Source: Aquirhabdus sp. (lineage in GTDB: Bacteria; Pseudomonadota; Gammaproteobacteria; Pseudomonadales; Moraxellaceae). Taken from it: 8,765 nucleotides of DNA. Positions 1 to 6,284 of this stretch are shown here, piece after piece. The stretch lies in NCBI GenBank assembly GCA_030150135.1, contig JASLGO010000158.1, positions 1 to 8,765 of the forward strand, written 5' to 3'. How positions within the stretch are numbered: the first letter of the stretch is position 1; each line of letters begins with the position of its first letter. A program made the position numbers and the translations under genes. The notes below the pieces were generated by a model that saw only the letters and a list, made by a program, of their open reading frames with translations, did not search any database and was not told the origin of the DNA.

Positions 1-1
1 C

Positions 2-652
2 TGCATGACCTTCGAACGTGGTGTGCCGATCAACAGCGCAGTCATGTTGTCACTCCCTCAATCGCGTCGTAATAAACTCGGATCAGCATCGATTGAAATT
101 GCTATCCGCGAATTATTTGAATGGGGTGAGATGCAAACTGATCCGAACTTTGGTAACTATCTCGTTCGTTTAGGCAATGGCAAAGACACTCCTGACAAAA
201 TCATTTTGCTCGACTTCGGCGCGATTCGCGGATTCGATACAAATTTGCTTCATGTTGCACGAGCACTCATCCGCGCGGGCTATCATCATGACAAAGACGA
301 AATGATTTCAGCAATGCAAGGCTACACTTTCTTTGACCAAATGCCGTTGGGTACGAAACCAGCCATGGCTGATGTTTTCTTGATGGCAACCGAGCCTTTT
401 ACAACGCTATTAAATAACCCTGATGCGCCTGCCAATGCATTTGATGCCGAAGGAAAATATGTCTGGAAGCAAAGCTTGCTGCACTCACGTGTGATGAAAC
501 AGGCTGCGGAATCCATGACTTCTCGTTTCTTCAGTGTCCCACCAAAAGAATTTATGTTTATTAGCCGTAAATTTATTGGTGCATATACATTTATGACAGT
601 CATTGACGCGCATACTGATGTCCGCGCCATGGTTACGCCATATATCAAATAA
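2..652 (+). CDS. ABC1/COQ8-like atypical kinase (AarF/UbiB family), C-terminal part, 5' end outside window
   Basis: The reading frame is open from base 2 to a TAA at 650-652 and gives 216 residues with no start, so the N-terminal part lies upstream. Seen: a catalytic-loop motif QTDPNFGN at fragment residues 45-52, followed by a strand and the metal-binding LLDFG motif at 69-73. This is the spacing of ABC1-family atypical kinases. The QTDPN form and the LFEWGEM lead-in resemble eukaryotic COQ8/ADCK3 more than E. coli UbiB (HADMHPGN, then IDCG). Family knowledge: these proteins bind ATP and support ubiquinone biosynthesis or extraction of lipid intermediates from membranes. The exact substrate of this bacterial subgroup is not established. 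lipB starts 16 nt downstream on the same strand. An SCP2-domain gene follows lipB, which recalls the UbiB/UbiJ partnership, but that functional link is inference. The family call is firm; a ubiB label is not justified. Confidence 0.85.
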   Translation, partial: CMTFERGVPINSAVMLSLPQSRRNKLGSASIEIAIRELFEWGEMQTDPNFGNYLVRLGNGKDTPDKIILLDFGAIRGFDTNLLHVARALIRAGYHHDKDEMISAMQGYTFFDQMPLGTKPAMADVFLMATEPFTTLLNNPDAPANAFDAEGKYVWKQSLLHSRVMKQAAESMTSRFFSVPPKEFMFISRKFIGAYTFMTVIDAHTDVRAMVTPYIK

Positions 653-668
653 GCCACATATCAAAATC

Positions 669-1325
669 ATGGCAACAAACCATCAATCAGACCTAATTAT
701 CCAGCATTTTGATGGTCTGATTGATTATGCAACCAGTTTTCAAGCCATGAAAACGTTGACTGAAAACCGCGATGAATCCACACCTGATGAACTCTGGTTA
801 TTACAACATCAGGATGTGCTGACGCAAGGTCAAGCTGGCAAACCAGAACATCTCCTCCACGCAACACACTTACCCATCGTACAATCTGATCGCGGCGGTC
901 AAATCACTTGGCATGGTCAAGGGCAACTTATCGCCTATCTCCTTTACGATCTCAATCGATTGCATTGGAATGTGCGCCAACTCGTCACTAATACCGAAAC
1001 TGCCCTGATTGAACTACTCCAGCTTTACAACATTGACGCTTATGCCAAAAAAGACGCGCCTGGCGTTTATGTCAACGAAGCAAAAATCGGATCATTAGGA
1101 TTCAAAATTCGTCGGGGACGCAGTTATCATGGCTTATCATTAAATATTGATTGCGAGCTAGATGGCTTTAGCCATATCAATCCATGTGGCTATGCAGGGC
1201 TAAAAATGACACGGTTAGTTGATGAGCTAAACAAGCAAAAACAGCAACAATCGACGCCGACATTTCAACAAATTACCGACCAGTTGAGCGCTATTCTGCG
1301 CGAACAACACCAGCAAGAAAAATAG
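669..1325 (+). CDS. lipB: Octanoyl-[acyl-carrier-protein]:protein N-octanoyltransferase LipB
   Basis: This 218-residue cytosolic enzyme moves the octanoyl group from acyl carrier protein to a lipoyl-domain lysine, the first step of endogenous lipoate synthesis for pyruvate and 2-oxoglutarate dehydrogenases and the glycine cleavage system. Seen: the family signature DRGGQITWHGQGQ at residues 74-86, a KIGSLGFKI block carrying the expected catalytic Lys139, and the NPCGYAG block with the acyl-accepting Cys173. Length is normal for LipB. I chose ATG 669. The frame also has a TTG at 603, but that lies inside the upstream kinase gene and would add 22 residues with no LipB likeness. No strong Shine-Dalgarno is visible before 669, so translational coupling to the kinase gene (16 nt gap) is plausible. 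lipA is not in the window. The C-terminus is Gln-rich and variable, with no sign of damage. Confidence 0.96.
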   Translation: MATNHQSDLIIQHFDGLIDYATSFQAMKTLTENRDESTPDELWLLQHQDVLTQGQAGKPEHLLHATHLPIVQSDRGGQITWHGQGQLIAYLLYDLNRLHWNVRQLVTNTETALIELLQLYNIDAYAKKDAPGVYVNEAKIGSLGFKIRRGRSYHGLSLNIDCELDGFSHINPCGYAGLKMTRLVDELNKQKQQQSTPTFQQITDQLSAILREQHQQEK

Positions 1326-1407
1326 TCACTCACACACGACGATGCATTCTTATCAACAATGATGAAAAGACAGCTTTATAGACTATCGCTACAACAAGTT
1401 TCTAGGG

Positions 1408-1413
1408 TATACT
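1408..1413 (+). promoter_or_regulatory. Candidate -10 box for the SCP2-alcohol dehydrogenase unit
   Basis: TATACT lies in the 263-nt gap after lipB, about 175 nt before the SCP2 gene. Position 1385-1390 (17-bp spacer) reads ATCGCT, which is a poor -35, so the promoter would be weak or activator-dependent. A second possible -10, TATAGT at 1519-1524, also lacks a good -35. The rest of the gap (1326-1588) holds no gene I can support and no clear terminator for lipB. Confidence 0.35.
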
Positions 1414-1420
1414 CATTAAA

Positions 1421-1438
1421 TTAGAGCAATTACTCTAA
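1421..1438 (+). promoter_or_regulatory. Palindromic operator candidate upstream of the SCP2 gene
   Basis: TTAGAGCAATTACTCTAA is symmetric at 8 of 9 base pairs, with 6-bp perfect arms TTAGAG/CTCTAA. It begins 8 nt after the TATACT -10 candidate and so would cover the transcription start, a typical place for a dimeric repressor such as a TetR or GntR protein. No such regulator is encoded in the window. A palindrome of this quality is expected about once by chance in a window of this size, so the case rests on its position. It is not followed by a T tract, so a terminator is less likely. Confidence 0.4.
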
Positions 1439-1588
1439 CTTTATTTTATCTGAACATTTATTTCATACATACGAAAAACAGCTTCAGGAAGTTTCTTTAT
1501 TCCTGTAGGCAAAATCCTTATAGTATGGAATAAATAGGGAACTCTGAGTTTCTCAACAATTCATCATGATCTTTATGGTTTGACCTTT

Positions 1589-2194
1589 ATGGATAGCCCA
1601 GCTATGAACAATCTGGCAATACAACAATCCCCGACTTCACCCATCCAACGCACCATGAAGACTGCGCAAAAAGCCTATGTCGCACTCATGATGGATACCA
1701 TCGCCCGCGCCCTAGTATTTGCCAGCCAAGTCGATGGTGAGCTTAAAAATGAGTTCGCAGGATTTCCAGCAAATTTCGTCATTCAAATGATTGTACTCCC
1801 GAACGGTTCTCACTTTAATCTACGCGTACAAGCCGATAAAAGTCTTGTCCGCCTTGATCACTTTGAAGGAAAACCAGATCTATCAATCAAGTTCAAACAT
1901 CTCAGTCATGCATTCCTCGTATTCTCATTCCAAGAAAGTACATCACGCGCATTCGCCAACGATCGCATGATTGCAGATGGAGAAGTCAGTTACGCCATTC
2001 GTCTAGTACGTTGTCTCAATAAACTGGAAGCTCTAATCCTGCCAAAACCAGTTGCTGAACTTGCAGTAAAACGTTATCCAACGACACTCGCTCTAGGTGA
2101 AAAAATCACCAAAGCCGCAAAAATCTACGCCAATGTCGTATCGAGTTATACAGACCTCATCCCACGCCTGAATAAAACAGCAAAACGGAGCTAA
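1589..2194 (+). CDS. SCP2 sterol-binding-domain protein (putative lipid carrier)
   Basis: This 201-residue protein has no signal peptide and no membrane segment. Residues about 50-155 match the SCP2 fold family: an amphipathic helix, then strands around FVIQMIVLPNGSHFNL, the characteristic KPDLSIKFKHLSHAFLVF block (95-112), and a DGEVSYAIRLVRCLN block (130-144) where SCP2 domains describe the loss or gain of a lipid-binding helix. Family knowledge: SCP2 domains form a hydrophobic tunnel for lipids or acyl chains; in bacteria UbiJ is an SCP2-domain accessory factor for ubiquinone synthesis. Which lipid is bound here is unknown. Start: ATG 1589 is preferred, but no Shine-Dalgarno precedes it. 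TTG 1580 and ATG 1604 are in-frame alternatives. The alcohol dehydrogenase starts 6 nt after the stop, so the two are very likely one operon and probably act on a related hydrophobic substrate (inference). Confidence 0.82.
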   Translation: MDSPAMNNLAIQQSPTSPIQRTMKTAQKAYVALMMDTIARALVFASQVDGELKNEFAGFPANFVIQMIVLPNGSHFNLRVQADKSLVRLDHFEGKPDLSIKFKHLSHAFLVFSFQESTSRAFANDRMIADGEVSYAIRLVRCLNKLEALILPKPVAELAVKRYPTTLALGEKITKAAKIYANVVSSYTDLIPRLNKTAKRS

Positions 2195-2200
2195 GCCACC

Positions 2201-3400
2201 ATGTCATCGATTCAACCTAAGTCATATTACGAATTTTTCTGTCCTGTTAAAGTGATTGCAGGTCACATGGCATTGGAACACATTCCGTTTGAACTGGCTG
2301 CACTCGGTGCGAAGCGCCCGATGATCATCACTGATAAAGGCGTACGCAGCAATAATTTGCTCGTGCCACTCGAAGCAACATTTGCCGATGCAGATAGCCA
2401 AATCGCTGTCATTTTTGATGAAGTTCCACCAGATAGCAGCTTGCAAACAGTCCGTGCAGCAGCAAAGCTATATCGTGACAATAAGTGCGATGCGATCATT
2501 GCTGTTGGCGGCGGTTCCGTCATCGACACCAGCAAAGGCGTGAATATCCTCGTCTCTGAAGGTGGTGATGATCTGATGAAATATTCAGGTGCACACAACC
2601 TACCAAAACCACTGAAACCATTTTTTGTTGTCCCAACTACAGCAGGTACAGGCTCAGAAGTGACCATGGTTGCAGTCATTGCAGATCCTGAAAAAAATAT
2701 CAAAATGCCGTTCACGTCATATCATTTGATGCCGAACGCAGCAGTTCTGGATCCACGCATGACACAAACCTTGCCACCTCATATCACCGCAATGACAGCA
2801 ATGGATGCAATGACGCACGCTGTCGAAGCCTACACTTGCTTAGGTCACAATCCAATCAGCGATGCTTATGCCACGGCTGCGATTCGTAAAATTAGTGAAA
2901 ACCTAATTTTCGTTCTCGATAATCCAAAAGATGCCAATGGTCGTCTTGAGCTTGCTCAAGCATCAACCATGGCTGGCATTGCATTCTCAAACTCTATGGT
3001 GGGTCTAGTTCACTCCATCGGTCATGCTGCTGGTGCAGTGGCTCACGTACCACATGGTTTGGCAATGAGCTTATTCCTACCTTATGTTCTCGAATACAAC
3101 CTCGATACCAATGGTGATCGTACCGCTGACTTGCTGTTACACCTCGCAGGTGCGGACGTTTACGCCGCAACGCCAGCATCACAACGCGCGCAGAAAGCGA
3201 TCCAGTTTATTCGTGAATTGCGTGACACTTTGTACGAACGCACCAAGCTGCCACGTACTTTGCAGGAAACTGGCAAAGTTCAAAAATCACAGCTTGATGA
3301 AATTGCTCAGAAGGCTTTGGATGATGGCTCGATTATCTACAATCCAAAAGAAGCCAGCTTGGCTGATATTAAATCTGTATTAGAAAAAGCTTGGGCATAA
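2201..3400 (+). CDS. Iron-containing (group III) alcohol dehydrogenase
   Basis: This 399-residue cytosolic NAD(P)-dependent oxidoreductase interconverts an alcohol and its aldehyde or ketone. Seen: the nucleotide-binding GGGSVIDTSKG motif at 103-113, PTTAGTGSE at 145-153, and a full metal site in FucO-like spacing: Asp202, His206, His271 and His285, with the conserved His275 between. Length equals the usual 380-400 residues of the family and nothing key is missing. A good Shine-Dalgarno, GGAG at 2187-2190, sits inside the end of the SCP2 gene 10 nt before the ATG, so translation is likely coupled to SCP2. A strong terminator follows at 3427-3461. The substrate cannot be read from the sequence. 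The lipid-binding partner and the wax- and alkane-handling habits of Acinetobacter make a medium- or long-chain alcohol plausible, but this is inference. Group III also includes butanol, lactaldehyde and 1,3-propanediol enzymes. Confidence 0.93.
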   Translation: MSSIQPKSYYEFFCPVKVIAGHMALEHIPFELAALGAKRPMIITDKGVRSNNLLVPLEATFADADSQIAVIFDEVPPDSSLQTVRAAAKLYRDNKCDAIIAVGGGSVIDTSKGVNILVSEGGDDLMKYSGAHNLPKPLKPFFVVPTTAGTGSEVTMVAVIADPEKNIKMPFTSYHLMPNAAVLDPRMTQTLPPHITAMTAMDAMTHAVEAYTCLGHNPISDAYATAAIRKISENLIFVLDNPKDANGRLELAQASTMAGIAFSNSMVGLVHSIGHAAGAVAHVPHGLAMSLFLPYVLEYNLDTNGDRTADLLLHLAGADVYAATPASQRAQKAIQFIRELRDTLYERTKLPRTLQETGKVQKSQLDEIAQKALDDGSIIYNPKEASLADIKSVLEKAWA

Positions 3401-3426
3401 GCTTCAAAAGCACAAGCCTGAAAAAC

Positions 3427-3461
3427 AAAAAGCTAGTCCGAAATACGGGCTAGCTTTTTTT
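3427..3461. terminator. Bidirectional intrinsic terminator between convergent genes
   Basis: The stem AGCTAGTCCG (3431-3440) pairs with CGGGCTAGCT (3446-3455) around an AAATA loop, with one G-T wobble. An A-rich run on the left (3421-3430) and a T run on the right (3455-3461) extend the stem and give a U tract in both directions. It ends the alcohol dehydrogenase transcript on + and the tag-like transcript on -, whose stop is at 3499. Confidence 0.9.
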
Positions 3462-3498
3462 ATGATCGATAGATATTCAAAAACAATCAATGGTGGTT

Positions 3499-4218
3499 TT
3501 ACTGGTCTTGATGCATTCGCTCAAGAATATAATCCGCCGCATAATTCTCCCCGGCCGAATAAGCTGCGATCTTACTCAAATGACTATACGGAATATCGGT
3601 TTCATGATGCCACTCGGTAAAGCAAGATTGAATCGCTTTCAAATCTTTCAAACTGGTTGGTTGATCTGCAATTTCTAGCCCTGCATGCTGCAAAGCAAGT
3701 ACAACATCACGACTCAACAAATAAATATCTTTACCCATTCGGCGCAAAAAAATCATGCCCGTCATGCCGCCCAGACGACAACCATTTTTCTTTAAATATT
3801 GAGTTAATCCTAGCTGATCATCATGATCCCAATCCGCAAAAAAGCGCGCAGCACTACCATGCGCTTGAGCGAGTTCTCGCATGAAAATCGCATTTTTATA
3901 AACAGCTTCGATTTTTTGCCAATTACGAACCACGCGCGGATCGGTTAGATATTCATCCCAAGCCTGATCTGATAAAAATGCTAATTTTTCAACATCAAAA
4001 CCCAAAAACGCCTCTTCAAACTGAGGCCATTTATTTTCGATGACTTGCCAATGAAAGCCTGCCTGATTAATCCCTTTCGCCATCATCGATAAAAAGCGTG
4101 AGTCGGGAATAGCGGCAATTTCATCACGAGTTAACACATGCGGCAGCAATTGTTGCAAAGCCGCTTCACCACCCTTACGAGCTATCGCACGCTCATGAAT
4201 ACTTTGAAATCCTTTCAT
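3499..4218 (-). CDS. DNA-3-methyladenine glycosylase I (Tag)-like protein, divergent
   Basis: This 239-residue protein resembles the Adenine_glyco (Tag) family of helix-hairpin-helix glycosylases, which excise 3-methyladenine from alkylated DNA. Seen: the block DSRFLSMMAKGINQAGFHW (39-57) matches the Tag region ending QQAGLSW and keeps the stacking Trp57 (E. coli Trp46). Then come FEEAF..FD, the RVVRNWQKIEAVYKNA helix (95-110, like IIRHRGKIQAIIGNA) and LTQYLKKNGCRLGGMTG (138-154, like LSKALKKRGFKFVGTT). Oddities: the position of E. coli Tag Glu38, which reads the base, appears to be Gly49, and the Cys/His zinc-snap residues at both ends are absent; only Cys147 and Cys199 occur. Activity on 3-methyladenine is therefore uncertain. 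Start ATG 4218 has AGGGA 10 nt upstream. It lies 42 nt after lysR on the same strand and may be co-transcribed with it. Confidence 0.78.
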   Translation of the reverse strand: MKGFQSIHERAIARKGGEAALQQLLPHVLTRDEIAAIPDSRFLSMMAKGINQAGFHWQVIENKWPQFEEAFLGFDVEKLAFLSDQAWDEYLTDPRVVRNWQKIEAVYKNAIFMRELAQAHGSAARFFADWDHDDQLGLTQYLKKNGCRLGGMTGMIFLRRMGKDIYLLSRDVVLALQHAGLEIADQPTSLKDLKAIQSCFTEWHHETDIPYSHLSKIAAYSAGENYAADYILERMHQDQ

Positions 4219-4260
4219 GAAAATGGTATCCCTAATGAGAACTTATAGATCTTATATCCA

Positions 4261-5166
4261 CTAAATCAAAGGCATCTGACTAAAATACTGCATTAACGTT
4301 TCAATACAACGAACGACTTTCAGCGGTTGTTCACGCCGTAATGTGATCGCATATAACGTATACGTTGGTAGCTCCCAGTCAGGCAAAATCTCAACCAATG
4401 CACCATCAATAAACGCTTGAGGCATATCGACAGACATTAAAGCCCCCACACCATGACCATTTGCAACAAGCGAACGCATCAGAAAGACATTGTTTGTTTG
4501 AATTCGTGACTTCATACGAGCCTGAACCAACTCTCCAGTCACACGATGACGTAAATGGCGCTCTTGTGGCTCTTTATTGAGTGTTAAGCCGATACTTTCG
4601 TGTTGTTCTAAATCAGCAGGAGTATTAATTGGCGGGTGGTTTTTCAAATATTCAGGCGATGCGCATAGCACAAGACGCGCCCGCGCCATCGGCCGTGCAA
4701 TCAGGGTAGAATCTGCTAAACCTGCACTTAGACGTATAGCGATATCTATACGCTCTTCAATCAAATCGATATAACGATTATCAGCTTCAAAATGTACAGT
4801 AAGACTGGGATGTGCCTGCAACCAGCCAGATAATGCAGGCAGAATATGATTTAAGCCAAGCTCTGGTGTGGTTGCAATTCGCAAATCACCGACGAGCTCA
4901 TCACGTAGTTCATTAATTCTTACACGTCCCTGCTTCGCAGCCTGTACCATCTCATTACAGCTTTGATAGAAGACACTGCCTGCCTCTGTCAAACTTAACT
5001 TTCGTGTTGAGCGGTGGAGCAAAATTGTGCCCACCTCGCTTTCTAAAATACGAATTTGCTGACTGACTGCGCTGGTCGTGATCCCTAACGCTCGGGCTGC
5101 ACCACTAAACGATCCTTTGTCCACGACACTGACAAAAATCGCCATGCTGCGTAAACTGTCTAGCAT
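4261..5166 (-). CDS. LysR-type transcriptional regulator
   Basis: This 301-residue protein is normal length for the family. Residues 1-60 form the winged helix-turn-helix, with GSFSGAARALGITTSAVSQQ (18-37) as the DNA-reading motif, followed by LLHRSTRKLSLTEAG (49-63). The linker helix runs to about 88 and the effector-binding domain from about 90 to 297, including DIAIRLSAG and VANGHGVGALM motifs of the periplasmic-binding-like fold. It resembles the large CrgA/DhcR-like branch; no effector can be assigned. Start ATG 5166 has only a weak TGGA Shine-Dalgarno. The 109-nt gap before it carries a perfect TATAAT -10 buried in a 15-bp inverted repeat, so negative autoregulation is likely. There is no divergent neighbour, unusual for the family; the tag-like gene 42 nt downstream is the most obvious local target or operon partner (inference). 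Confidence 0.94.
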   Translation of the reverse strand: MLDSLRSMAIFVSVVDKGSFSGAARALGITTSAVSQQIRILESEVGTILLHRSTRKLSLTEAGSVFYQSCNEMVQAAKQGRVRINELRDELVGDLRIATTPELGLNHILPALSGWLQAHPSLTVHFEADNRYIDLIEERIDIAIRLSAGLADSTLIARPMARARLVLCASPEYLKNHPPINTPADLEQHESIGLTLNKEPQERHLRHRVTGELVQARMKSRIQTNNVFLMRSLVANGHGVGALMSVDMPQAFIDGALVEILPDWELPTYTLYAITLRREQPLKVVRCIETLMQYFSQMPLI

Positions 5167-5198
5167 ATTTTAAGTGTCCATCTCATCAAACCTAGCAC

Positions 5199-5248
5199 AC
5201 TACGATTATAGTCGAGATTGATCATGATAAATTGACTAAAATCGTAGT
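5199..5248 (-). promoter_or_regulatory. Inverted-repeat operator at the lysR promoter
   Basis: Left arm ACTACGATTATAGTC (5199-5213) and right arm GACTAAAATCGTAGT (5234-5248) are inverted copies matching at 14 of 15 positions, 20 nt apart. The spacer holds a further palindrome, ATCATGAT (5221-5228). The left arm contains the -10 box of lysR. Arms about three and a half helical turns apart, centre to centre, suit a LysR tetramer that bends DNA. No T run follows on the - strand, so an nlpD terminator is unlikely. Confidence 0.7.
5205..5210 (-). promoter_or_regulatory. -10 box of the lysR promoter
   Basis: Read on the - strand this is a consensus TATAAT. The 17-bp-spaced -35 position (5228-5233, read AATTTA) is poor. 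Transcription would start near 5198, leaving a leader of about 30 nt. The box lies inside the inverted repeat, so bound regulator should block it. Confidence 0.6.
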
Positions 5249-5275
5249 TTAGAGTGACAATTATGCATGAGTTCT

Positions 5276-6106
5276 CTATCTCTTTGGCAACACCAAACGA
5301 GGGTTCATAGGCTTGCCATTCAATCGTACTTGGAATTCCAATATCACTTGATTAGTTCCAGTAGAACCCATTTCCGCAATTTGTTGTCCAGCACTCACCC
5401 GCGTTTTTTCTTGAACAAGTAGACGCTGATTATGCGCATACGCGGTGATATAACCGCTTGCATGCTGAATCAGGATTAAATTGCCATATTCTGGCAGACC
5501 ATTACTGGCATAAATGACTGTTCCATCTGCTGCTGCTCTAACAGGATCACCGGCATTCCCTGCAAAACGAATTCCTTTAATTTGTTTTTTTAAATCAAAA
5601 TCTTGAGAAATTGCATTATCAGTTGGCCAACGCCATGAATTTCCATAAGCAGCATTTGCTTGGCTCGACAATGGTGCAGAAACTGGATTAACTGCTGCTG
5701 TATTTGTCTGCGGAGCGCTAGTTGGGTTCCCTAAAGGCTTTGCAGTGATCGGCTGATCGGCTGGCATCGCAACAGGTTGCGCAGTTGGCTCAGCACCGCC
5801 CACCAAACGTAATCGTTGACCGACTTGAATCACATAATCACCACCGATCTGATTCATGCGCGCAATATCACGATAATCAAGATTATAACGTATCGCAATT
5901 TTGCTCAAACTATCGCCAGATTTGACGACATAATAGGTCGGCACAGCAACATTGCTCGCCACTCGAACTGGGCGAATCGTCGGTGCAGAAGCACATCCTA
6001 CGAAATTAGCAGTCACTACAATAAGTGAAGTCATCGCAACAACAGAAAAAAGTAACGGTTTCTTTTGCACATGAGGTACAGATGTTGGGGCACTAAAATA
6101 CGACAA
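5276..6106 (-). CDS. nlpD: NlpD-type murein hydrolase activator lipoprotein (LysM + degenerate LytM)
   Basis: This 276-residue envelope protein has, in order: a basic n-region with KK at 15-16, a hydrophobic stretch 17-33, a lipobox FVGC with Cys38 (Phe at -3 is slightly unusual; Ala39 suits outer-membrane sorting), a LysM peptidoglycan-binding domain (57-101, YYVVKSGDSLSKIA..), a Pro/Ala/Gln linker (102-155) and an M23/LytM domain (157-274). The metalloprotease zinc ligands are broken: the first HxxxD site reads GIRFAGNAGD and the final HxH region reads LEFQ, leaving His215 and His225. E. coli NlpD is degenerate in the same way and works by activating the amidase AmiC at the septum. Start is TTG 6106, supported by GAGG at 6115-6118 with an 8-nt spacer; the next Met (residue 25) would destroy the signal peptide. 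It lies downstream of surE, as in many gammaproteobacteria. Confidence 0.92.
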   Translation of the reverse strand: MSYFSAPTSVPHVQKKPLLFSVVAMTSLIVVTANFVGCASAPTIRPVRVASNVAVPTYYVVKSGDSLSKIAIRYNLDYRDIARMNQIGGDYVIQVGQRLRLVGGAEPTAQPVAMPADQPITAKPLGNPTSAPQTNTAAVNPVSAPLSSQANAAYGNSWRWPTDNAISQDFDLKKQIKGIRFAGNAGDPVRAAADGTVIYASNGLPEYGNLILIQHASGYITAYAHNQRLLVQEKTRVSAGQQIAEMGSTGTNQVILEFQVRLNGKPMNPRLVLPKR

Positions 6107-6114
6107 TCGCTCAT

Positions 6115-6118
6115 CCTC
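6115..6118 (-). promoter_or_regulatory. Ribosome binding site that fixes the nlpD TTG start
   Basis: On the - strand GAGG (within AAGAGGAT) lies 8 nt before the TTG at 6106. The nearby ATG at 6114 overlaps this site and is out of frame, so TTG is the start that fits. Confidence 0.7.
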
Positions 6119-6191
6119 TTCTTGGTGTTTAATGCGTAACTTTTGTTTTTAAGAAACTCAGAAAGTCACTGGATTAACATCAATAACGCTA

Positions 6192-6279
6192 GGGCGTGTT
6201 GATATTTTGTCCTTACAACGTCAATTCACAAAAAATCTTTTTGCAAAAATTCAAGGCGAGATTCAATGCTAACACGCCC
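6192..6279. repeat. 88-bp inverted-repeat element between surE and nlpD (possible dispersed repeat)
   Basis: The ends are a perfect 9-bp inverted repeat, GGGCGTGTT (6192-6200) and AACACGCCC (6271-6279), much more GC-rich than the surrounding gap. The interior contains a perfect 12-bp palindrome TTTTTGCAAAAA (6238-6249). It begins 5 nt after the surE stop. No transposase and no clear target duplication is seen. It could be a REP/MITE-like unit or an mRNA hairpin separating surE from nlpD; I have a vague impression of similar units in Acinetobacter but cannot check copy number. Confidence 0.5.
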
Positions 6280-6284
6280 GACTA

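Noticed and set aside
322..657. 111-codon open frame antisense to the ABC1 kinase gene
   Set aside because: Shadow of the kinase coding sequence; no family resemblance.
1566..1583. Tiny open frame (ATG ATC TTT ATG GTT TGA) ending 5 nt before the SCP2 start
   Set aside because: Five codons with no Shine-Dalgarno; an upstream regulatory peptide is possible but nothing beyond position supports it.
2263..2715. 150-codon open frame antisense to the alcohol dehydrogenase gene
   Set aside because: It lies wholly inside a well-supported gene, has no recognisable motif and its sequence is explained as the complement of the dehydrogenase codons.
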